Below, piece by piece: positions 1-5,433 of a DNA stretch of 7,821 bases. How positions within the stretch are numbered: the first letter of the stretch is position 1; each line of letters opens with the position of its first letter. The position numbers were made by a program, and so were the translations under genes. Origin of the DNA: Bacillota bacterium (GTDB lineage: Bacteria > Bacillota > Sulfobacillia > Symbiobacteriales > Symbiobacteriaceae); contig JAQBPS010000814.1 of assembly GCA_028287415.1 (NCBI GenBank), positions 1 to 7,821 on the forward strand, written 5' to 3'. Under the pieces are notes generated by a model. The model was not told the DNA's origin, made no database searches, and worked only from the letters and a program-made list of their open reading frames with translations.

Positions 1-1805
1 AGGGGCGGCTGCTCGTTGGGCACGCCGCCCACGGTGTCGACCAGGGTCACCCGCACGTCGTGCGGCTTGCCGGGCGCGCCCGGCACGATGATCACCTTCT
101 CGAAGGGCTTGCCCTCCGGCACCGCGGGTACCGCCGGCACCGCGGGTCCCTGCGATACCGTCAGATTGACGGTCTGCCCGGGTGCGACCGGCGTATCAGC
201 GGGCGGGTCGCTGGCGAGGACCGTGTCCTTCGGTTTGGACGGGTTGGGTGTCGCCTGCACGGTACCGGGGGTCAGCCCGGCCACCGAGATCAGCCGCCGC
301 GCCTCTTCCACGTCCTTGCCCACGACTGATGGCACCCGCAGCGGCCCCGAGCTGACCACCAGGCTGACCGTGCTGCCCACGTCAACCGGTGTCAGCGGCA
401 ACGGCGCCTGCTCGATCACCGTGCCCTCCTTCACCTGGGCGTGCTGCTGAGTCACTTCAAGCTTGAACTTGTCGGACTCCAGCATCGCCCTTGCTTCCTC
501 AATGGACCGGTTGCGCACATCTGCCAGCTGCTTGGTCTCCCGGCCCTTCGACAGGACGATGTCGATCCGCCGGCCCTTCTTGACCGGCGTTCCGGGCGGC
601 GGCTCCGACCGGATGACAGCCTGGGCCGGGACCGTTAAACTGTACTGTCCATCTGTCTGAACCCGCCAGCTAAGCCCCGCGTTGGTCAGCTCATTCTGGG
701 CCTGGAGGAGCGGCAGCCCCTCGATGCTCGGCACATTTACCTCGGGCACTTGCAGGAAGCCGACCGCGCCCCACACAGCTGCGCCCAGGCCCGCAACCAC
801 CGCCAGGGCAACGGCGAGAATCCAGATCCAGGCCCTGGAGCGCCGGGGTGGCCTGTCAGGTGCCACGGCGCCCTCGTCGAAGCCCTCCTCCTCGTCGATC
901 AGCCGCCGGGCGTTGTGGCCGGCCTTCATGCCCTTGAAGTCCATCGTCGGGAAGTTGCCCGAGACAATGTGTGTCAGCCCTGCGGCGTGGTCTTCCAGGA
1001 ACTTCTCCAGGGCGTTGCGCATGCCCTGGGCGGAACCGTAGCGCCGCTCGGGATCCTTCTCGAGCGCCCGCATGATAATGTGTTCCAGTTCCGCCGGCAC
1101 CTCGTCATTGCGCTGCGAGGGCGATAACGGCATGTCACGGATATGCTTCAGCGCCACCGTAATCGGGCTTTCCCCCTGAAAGGGGACGACCCCGGTAATC
1201 ATCTCATACAGCACAATGCCGACCGAGTAGATATCCGAACGGTCGCCTGTGGCCAGCCCGTTCGCCTGCTCAGGCGAAAAGTAGTGCGCCGAGCCCATTA
1301 TGGAGCCGGTATGCGTGACCGTGTCGGTGGTGGTGGCCCGGGCGATGCCGAAGTCGGTCACCTTGACCCGGCCGTCCCGGCTGATCAGGATGTTGTGCGG
1401 CTTGATGTCCCGGTGCACAATCCGGTTCTGGTGTGCGTGGGAGAGGGCGCCGAGGATTTCGATTGCGATGCGGGCCGCATCCGTTGGCGGCAGGGGCCCC
1501 TGCTGCTGGATCAGCTCCTTGAGCGTGTGACCCTCCACCAGTTCCATCACAATATAATATTGATCCTCATCTTGCCCTACATCGTAGATCTGTACCACGT
1601 TGGGATGAGAGAGGCTGGCGGCGTTCTGGGCCTCCCGCCGGAACCGCCGGATGAACTCCTCATCGGAGCCGAACTGGCCACGCAGCACCTTGACCGCCAC
1701 GTCCCGGCCGAGCTGGAGGTCCTCCGCCCGGTAGACCAGGGCCATGCCGCCGCCGCCAATGCGCTCACCGATGCGATACCGGTTAGCCAGTACCTTGCCG
1801 ATCAT
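1..1805 (-). CDS. prkC: PASTA-domain Ser/Thr protein kinase PrkC/Stk1 (3' end cut by window edge)
   Basis: Membrane eukaryotic-type Ser/Thr kinase; family members sense muropeptides outside and phosphorylate cytoplasmic targets (translation, cell wall, germination). I read 601 codons from ATG at 1805 to the left edge with no stop. Kinase domain is about residues 10-270: glycine loop GGGGMALVY (17-25), Lys39 in VAVKVL, Glu58, HRDIKPHN (Asp133), DFG (151-153), an activation loop with Thr158, 159, 160, 162, 164 and 166, then SPEQA. An acidic then basic juxtamembrane stretch (303-325) precedes one membrane helix (about 326-346). Three PASTA repeats follow (about 352-421, 423-488, 489-554), then a Pro/Val/Ala linker of three AVP triplets and the start of a C-terminal tail. 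PASTA2 is divergent at its N end (KQLADVRNRSIEEA, without the usual VP). Start chosen: GGGAGGG at 1816-1822, ten bases upstream, overlapping the end of stp. The gap to stp is 6 bases. rsgA is expected next in this conserved order, outside the window. Confidence 0.96.
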   Translation of the reverse strand, partial: MIGKVLANRYRIGERIGGGGMALVYRAEDLQLGRDVAVKVLRGQFGSDEEFIRRFRREAQNAASLSHPNVVQIYDVGQDEDQYYIVMELVEGHTLKELIQQQGPLPPTDAARIAIEILGALSHAHQNRIVHRDIKPHNILISRDGRVKVTDFGIARATTTDTVTHTGSIMGSAHYFSPEQANGLATGDRSDIYSVGIVLYEMITGVVPFQGESPITVALKHIRDMPLSPSQRNDEVPAELEHIIMRALEKDPERRYGSAQGMRNALEKFLEDHAAGLTHIVSGNFPTMDFKGMKAGHNARRLIDEEEGFDEGAVAPDRPPRRSRAWIWILAVALAVVAGLGAAVWGAVGFLQVPEVNVPSIEGLPLLQAQNELTNAGLSWRVQTDGQYSLTVPAQAVIRSEPPPGTPVKKGRRIDIVLSKGRETKQLADVRNRSIEEARAMLESDKFKLEVTQQHAQVKEGTVIEQAPLPLTPVDVGSTVSLVVSSGPLRVPSVVGKDVEEARRLISVAGLTPGTVQATPNPSKPKDTVLASDPPADTPVAPGQTVNLTVSQGPAVPAVPAVPEGKPFEKVIIVPGAPGKPHDVRVTLVDTVGGVPNEQPP

Positions 1806-1811
1806 CTGCAG

Positions 1812-2555
1812 CTATCCCTCCCACCGGGCGGCGAGCACAGTGATATTATCGTGCCCGCCCCGTGTGATCGCCAGGTCGATCAGCTGGTCTGTAAGACCCG
1901 CAAAACCCTCCCCACTGATCGCCTGGATTTCTTCGAGCCCGACCAGGTTGGACAGGCCGTCGGTGCAGAGGAGCAGAATGTCCCCGTTCTGCCATGTGAC
2001 GTCGATCCGCTCTACGCTTATGCTTTCGCCGATGCCCAGCGCCCGGGTCAGCACATGCCGCTGCGGGTGGACCGCTGCTTGCGCCTCGGTCAGGTGCCCG
2101 CTCTGGAGCAGCTCGCCGGGCACATTATGGTCGGTTGTCACCTTGACGGCGCCATCCGACCGGATCAGAAACGCCTTGCTGTCACCAATATGGCTGATAA
2201 TAATGCGATCGCCCCAGATCAGGGCGATGGTCAGGGTCGTGCCCATACTTTCGAGCCCCGGCTGCTCCTGCTGGGCCTGCAAAATCGCCCGGTTAGCGGC
2301 ATCCACCGCCTGGATGAGCCCCTCGCCGAGCAGGCCCTTCTCCGCCCAGTTAGCGGCGGAGGTGAGCACCCGGGCGCGCACCGTCTCAACGGCAAGGCGG
2401 GAGGCGACCTCGCCCCCCTCGTATCCGCCCATGCCGTCAGCGATGATCATCACCGCCGCGATCCCCCGCGGGTCCAGCATGTCTACCGAGTAGGCATCCT
2501 GGTTGTTCGGGCGCACGAGACCGGGGTCAGAACGGTGGTGAAAAGTGAGACTCAC
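1812..2555 (-). CDS. prpC: PP2C-family Ser/Thr protein phosphatase (Stp/PrpC), partner of PrkC
   Basis: Metal-dependent cytoplasmic phosphatase that removes phosphates placed by the neighbouring kinase and can dephosphorylate the kinase itself (family knowledge). The 247-residue protein is full length for bacterial single-domain PP2C enzymes. Visible motifs: RPNNQDA (15-21, metal ligand Asp20), ADGMGGYEGGEVAS (39-52, Asp40 and Gly41), SMGTTL (103-108), HIGDSKAF (122-129), the flap region with HVLTRALG (167-174), CTDGLSN (197-203, Asp199) and GGHDNITVL (233-241, Asp236). All core metal-binding aspartates are present, so it should be active. The start is GTG at 2555, because no ATG is positioned for it and AAGGAG (2565-2570) lies nine bases upstream. 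It begins 5 bases after the rlmN stop and ends 6 bases before prkC, so the three genes are almost certainly one transcript. Confidence 0.97.
   Translation of the reverse strand: MSLTFHHRSDPGLVRPNNQDAYSVDMLDPRGIAAVMIIADGMGGYEGGEVASRLAVETVRARVLTSAANWAEKGLLGEGLIQAVDAANRAILQAQQEQPGLESMGTTLTIALIWGDRIIISHIGDSKAFLIRSDGAVKVTTDHNVPGELLQSGHLTEAQAAVHPQRHVLTRALGIGESISVERIDVTWQNGDILLLCTDGLSNLVGLEEIQAISGEGFAGLTDQLIDLAITRGGHDNITVLAARWEG
1815..1822 (-). promoter_or_regulatory. Ribosome binding site of prkC, overlapping the stp stop codon region
   Basis: On the minus strand GGGAGGGA lies just before and abutting the TAG stop of stp (1812-1814), with about ten bases to the prkC ATG at 1805. Placing the site in the last stp codons is typical of translational coupling, which would help keep kinase and phosphatase in a fixed ratio (inference). 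Confidence 0.7.
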
Positions 2556-2560
2556 TTATG

Positions 2561-3676
2561 TCAACTCCTTGCAGCGCCCCGCTTGCGGGCGACCCGGTTG
2601 CGCAGCTGCCCGCAGGCGGCGTCAATGTCGCCGCCCATCTCCCGGCGGATCGTGGCGGTAATGCCATGCTCCTCCAGGATGTCCCGGAAGGCGATCACTC
2701 GCTCGCGGGCGGGGCGCCGGTACTGGGGTCGCTCGGCCACGGGGTTCATGGGAATCAGGTTCACATGGGCCAGCGACCCGTGGAGCAGCTGCGAGAGCTC
2801 TGCCGCCTGCTCAGGCTTGTCGTTGACCTCTTCGATCAAGATATATTCATACGTAACCCGCCGGCCCGTCTTCTCGCCGTACTCCCGGGCCGCTGCCAGC
2901 ACCTCCGCCACCGGCCAGATCCGGGCGACGGGCATCAGCTCGGAGCGGAGCTCATCGGTAGCGGCATGCAGCGACAGGGCGAGGGTGATCGGGATGTTCT
3001 CATCAGCCAGCCTGCGCATGGCCGGGACGAGCCCCGACGTGGAGACGGTGATGTGCCGGTAGCCAATGTTCAGCCCCTCCGGGTCGTGCATCAGGCGGAC
3101 CGCCTTGAGCACCTCATCGTAGTTCTCCATTGGCTCACCGGAGCCCATCAGCACGACGCTGCTGACGCGCTCGCCCTCGAGCAGGTGCTGCTGCATCATC
3201 ACAATCTGGTCGACGATCTCGCCGGCCGTAAGGTTCCGGACGAGGCCGCCAAACGTCGATGCGCAGAACGTGCAGCCCATGCGGCAACCCACCTGGGTGG
3301 TGACGCAGACCGAGTTGCCGTAGTCGTGCTTCATGAGCACCGACTCGACCTTCTGCCCGTCGAGCATGCGGAAGAGAAACTTGGTCGTCCGGGTGGGGTC
3401 AGCGTGCTGCTCGACCTCATCCTCCAGCAGGGCGACCATGGCGCGCTCCTCCAGCTTGTGCCGGAGGCCGGCGGGCAGGTTGGTCATCTGGTCGAAGGAC
3501 TTGGCGCCCTTCTGGTAGACCCACTGGAACAGCTGTTTGGCCCGGAACTTGGGCTCGCCAAGCTCCTCAAGGAATGCGGCCATCTCCTCGTGGGTCATGC
3601 CCACGATCGGCCGCTTGCCGGTTGCATCGAAGAGCAGGTTCGGGTCGGAGACTTTGAGCGGTACGTACTCAGGCAT
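2561..3676 (-). CDS. rlmN: Dual-specificity rRNA/tRNA adenine-C2 methyltransferase RlmN (radical SAM)
   Basis: Cytoplasmic radical-SAM enzyme that makes 2-methyladenosine at A2503 of 23S rRNA and A37 of some tRNAs (family knowledge), tuning proofreading and the peptide exit tunnel. The 371-residue product has normal family length. An N-terminal RNA-binding helical domain (about 20-95, with FRAKQLFQWVYQKG at 44-57) precedes the radical-SAM barrel. The 4Fe-4S cysteines are Cys131, Cys135 and Cys138 in CRMGCTFC. The catalytic pair is Cys124, seven residues before the cluster as in E. coli RlmN, and Cys355 in GGDIDAACGQL. A SAM-contact motif GSGEP is at 178-182 and NLIPMNP at 306-312. Start chosen: ATG at 3676 with AGAGGTGA (3681-3688) four bases upstream. 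The frame stays open to an ATG at 3775, but that extension runs into the interspersed repeat and is unlike the family N-terminus. Cys355 separates it from Cfr-like resistance enzymes only weakly; gene context and N-terminal domain favour RlmN. Confidence 0.97.
   Translation of the reverse strand: MPEYVPLKVSDPNLLFDATGKRPIVGMTHEEMAAFLEELGEPKFRAKQLFQWVYQKGAKSFDQMTNLPAGLRHKLEERAMVALLEDEVEQHADPTRTTKFLFRMLDGQKVESVLMKHDYGNSVCVTTQVGCRMGCTFCASTFGGLVRNLTAGEIVDQIVMMQQHLLEGERVSSVVLMGSGEPMENYDEVLKAVRLMHDPEGLNIGYRHITVSTSGLVPAMRRLADENIPITLALSLHAATDELRSELMPVARIWPVAEVLAAAREYGEKTGRRVTYEYILIEEVNDKPEQAAELSQLLHGSLAHVNLIPMNPVAERPQYRRPARERVIAFRDILEEHGITATIRREMGGDIDAACGQLRNRVARKRGAARS
2565..2570 (-). promoter_or_regulatory. 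Ribosome binding site of stp/prpC (decides the GTG start)
   Basis: AAGGAG on the minus strand, within the last codons of rlmN, is nine bases upstream of GTG at 2555. It supports this GTG as the start even though rlmN's stop (2561-2563) lies between site and start. Confidence 0.8.
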
Positions 3677-3680
3677 GTGG

Positions 3681-3688
3681 TCACCTCT
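3681..3688 (-). promoter_or_regulatory. Strong ribosome binding site of rlmN
   Basis: AGAGGTGA on the minus strand is a near-complete anti-16S match and lies four bases (CCAC) before ATG at 3676. It fixes the rlmN start and rules out the longer open frame that begins at 3775 inside the repeat. Confidence 0.85.
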
Positions 3689-3710
3689 TTGTTTACTCCG
3701 GGTGGGCCTG

Positions 3711-3858
3711 TGCGCGGGCACTTTTTTGCCACGGATTTCGCAGATTTCACGGATTCGGACAGGAGACAAATACATAGGAAAAATATATATTTATCCCTTG
3801 CCCGACTCGGCTCGCGAATATTCCGGAATAAATCTGTGTAATCCTTGGAATCAGTGGC
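3711..3858. repeat. Interspersed MITE-like repeat, copy A, with inverted termini and flanking GC box, between rsmB and rlmN
   Basis: Left arm from 3728 reads GCCACGGATTTCGCAGATT and continues CACGGATT, a loose 8-10 base iteration of a CACNGATT-like word. The right arm (3831-3858), read on the minus strand, begins GCCACTGATTCCAAGGATT and continues ACACAGATT. The arms are therefore imperfect inverted repeats of about 28 bases enclosing an AT-rich core with a run of alternating A/T (about 3780-3792) and a GC patch (about 3797-3815). Outside the left arm, read on the minus strand, GGC-AAAAAA-GTGCCCGCGCA (3711-3730) matches the box beside copies B and C. There is no coding capacity. Its AT-rich core contrasts with the GC-rich surrounding genes, suggesting insertion. 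The remaining intergenic bases (3859-3905 and 3677-3710) show nothing else beyond the rlmN ribosome binding site. Confidence 0.75.
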
Positions 3859-3905
3859 AGAAATATTCGCTCCACTCATATTACCAAGTTCGAGCGTCAG
3901 CCCGT

Positions 3906-5282
3906 CTAGCCCTGCTTCTTCAGCCTGGCGATGAAAAAGCCGTCAGTCCCGTGGATGTGCGGGAGCAATTGGACCCAGCCGTCGCCGGCGGCGGCTGCGA
4001 GGCCCGGGGGCAGGTACGGACGAATGTCATCGAAGCGGAACTCGGGGTGATTGGCGACGAACGCTGCCACGAGTTCCTGGTTCTCGCGGGGCTGGATCGT
4101 GCAGGTCGAGTAGACCAGCGTGCCGCCCGGCTTCAGGGCCTCAGCGGCGCTCTCCAGGATCGCCTGCTGGATCGGCACGAGTTCGTCGATATCGCCGGGC
4201 TGCTTGCGCCAGCGAGCGTCGGGGCGGCGGGCGAGGGTGCCCAGGCCGGAGCAGGGCACGTCGCAGAGGATCGCATCCGCCCGGCCGGGCATCAGCCGGC
4301 CGACCTGGCGGGCATCGGCGCAGACGCCTTCGATGATGCTTGTGCCGAGCCGCTTCGCGTTCTCAGTGATCAGGTCAATCCTATGTGCGTGGATATCCAT
4401 GGCGATCACCTGGCCCTGATTGGCCATCAGTTCGGCCATGTGCGTCGTCTTGCCGCCGGGGGCCGCCGCGACATCGATCACGGTCTGGCCGGGCTGCGGG
4501 TCAACCACGGCGGCCACGAGCATGGAGGACTCGTCCTGCACGGTCATCAGGCCGTTCTTCATCGCCTTCAGCCTGTCCAGGTAGGAGGCGGAAGTCAGGT
4601 CGTGGATGATCAGCCCGTACGGGGAGTGGGTCGTGGGCTCGGTCTTCACGCCCTCAGCGGCCAGTGCTTCCGCCAGCTCTTCACGCGACACCTTCAGCGT
4701 ATTGACGCGGATGGTGAGCGGGGGGATGCGGTTGCTCGCCTCCATCAGGCGGACGGCCTCCTCCGGGCCGAACCCTTCCGTCCACGCCTTGACCAGCCAC
4801 TCGGGGTGCGAGTGCAGAATGGCCAGGGCCTTCGCACCGTCACGCTCCGGATTGGGCCAGTCCAGGGTGGGCAGCTTGCGGATCACGTTGCGCAGCACGC
4901 CATTGACGAATTTGGCCACGCCTTCGTGGCCATACCGCCGGGCCAGTTCGACCGCCTCGTCGACGGCGGCGGACTTGGGGATGCGATCCATGTAAAGAAT
5001 CTGGTAGGCCGCCAGGCGCAGATCGTTGCGGATCCAGGGGTCGATCTGTGCGAGGGGGCGGGCTGCCACCTGGCCGATCAGCCAATCGACTGTGGCCCGG
5101 CGCCGGGTGACGCCATAGACGAGCTCGGTCGCCAGACCGCGGTCGCGGGGCTCCAGCTTGCTCCTGGTCAGGTGCGCGTCCAGGGCAAGGTTGGCGTAGG
5201 ATTCCTTGACATCTACATCCCGCAGGGCCCGGAGGGCCACCTCGCGGGCGGATTGCGGGGGTTGGTGCTCGGGTCGGGGCAT
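3906..5282 (-). CDS. rsmB: 16S rRNA (cytosine-967-C5)-methyltransferase RsmB/Sun
   Basis: Cytoplasmic SAM-dependent enzyme forming m5C967 in 16S rRNA (E. coli numbering), with an N-terminal NusB-like RNA-binding domain fused to a Rossmann methyltransferase. The 458-residue product is the usual length. NusB-like helices span about 10-145 (REVALRALRDV at 13-23, RDRGLATELVYGVTRRR at 46-62, FVNGVLRN at 125-132). The linker/RRM-like part (about 150-240) contains PPLTIRVNTLK (187-197). The SAM-binding motif is DVAAAPGGKTTHMAEL (270-285), with MDIHAHR at 295-301. Motif IV DVPCSGLGT has the release cysteine Cys344 and motif VI YSTCTIQPRENQ has the nucleophile Cys394; both are present, so activity is expected. 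Start chosen: ATG at 5282 with GGAGG (5290-5294) seven bases upstream. The frame could extend 20 codons to 5342, but those codons resemble no family N-terminus. def/fmt normally lie upstream in Bacillus; here a divergent gene does. A 229-base gap with a repeat separates it from rlmN. Confidence 0.96.
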   Translation of the reverse strand: MPRPEHQPPQSAREVALRALRDVDVKESYANLALDAHLTRSKLEPRDRGLATELVYGVTRRRATVDWLIGQVAARPLAQIDPWIRNDLRLAAYQILYMDRIPKSAAVDEAVELARRYGHEGVAKFVNGVLRNVIRKLPTLDWPNPERDGAKALAILHSHPEWLVKAWTEGFGPEEAVRLMEASNRIPPLTIRVNTLKVSREELAEALAAEGVKTEPTTHSPYGLIIHDLTSASYLDRLKAMKNGLMTVQDESSMLVAAVVDPQPGQTVIDVAAAPGGKTTHMAELMANQGQVIAMDIHAHRIDLITENAKRLGTSIIEGVCADARQVGRLMPGRADAILCDVPCSGLGTLARRPDARWRKQPGDIDELVPIQQAILESAAEALKPGGTLVYSTCTIQPRENQELVAAFVANHPEFRFDDIRPYLPPGLAAAAGDGWVQLLPHIHGTDGFFIARLKKQG

Positions 5283-5289
5283 TTGCTCG

Positions 5290-5294
5290 CCTCC
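5290..5294 (-). promoter_or_regulatory. Ribosome binding site of rsmB
   Basis: GGAGG on the minus strand with a seven-base spacer to ATG at 5282. This selects the 458-residue start over the upstream in-frame ATG at 5342. Confidence 0.75.
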
Positions 5295-5433
5295 GATGAA
5301 AAGTCTACCTTCCAGTTTACCCTGAACAGCAGGTTCGGGCAAACAAAACCGCCGGGGCGTTGTCGGCTAAGATCGGCTCGTGGTACTGTTACTACATGAA
5401 TGGTATTAACTTGACGTACCGGGGGTAACAGTG
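5295..5433. promoter_or_regulatory. Divergent promoter region between rsmB and the SEC-C/TPR gene
   Basis: About 150 bases separate the two divergent starts, so promoters for both should lie here, but no clear -35/-10 pair can be picked on either strand. The 3' part (5381-5412) is AT-richer than its surroundings. A TTGTCG at 5360-5365 with TACTGT 18 bases further on is a weak rightward candidate. An 8-bp perfect inverted repeat, ACTGTTAC at 5385-5392 and GTAACAGT at 5425-5432, brackets 32 bases; its right arm overlaps the ribosome binding site and start of the rightward gene. GGGGGTAA (5421-5428) is the likely Shine-Dalgarno for ATG at 5434. Confidence 0.4.

Noticed and set aside
1143..3062. 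Long plus-strand open frame of 639 codons opposite prkC, stp and rlmN
   Set aside because: It is antisense to three genes with intact family motifs, its translation is low-complexity and matches no family, and such frames are common opposite GC-rich genes.
3711..3727. Possible rightward intrinsic terminator (GTGC-GCGG-GCAC followed by six T)
   Set aside because: The stem is only four base pairs, and no plus-strand gene lies upstream to need it. The bases are better explained as the GC box of repeat copy A.
3728..3760. Short iterated GATTTCNCNG words suggestive of a tandem or CRISPR-like array
   Set aside because: The iterations are 8-10 bases, imperfect and without spacers. They form the arms of an inverted-repeat element.
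3677..3775. N-terminal extension of rlmN to the ATG at 3775
   Set aside because: The extra 33 codons translate the interspersed repeat, whereas a strong Shine-Dalgarno (3681-3688) sits four bases before the ATG at 3676, where the family N-terminus begins.
3537..5399. Long plus-strand open frame of 620 codons opposite rsmB
   Set aside because: It mirrors rsmB, crosses the intergenic repeat and has no recognisable domain or ribosome binding site. It is a GC-driven shadow frame.
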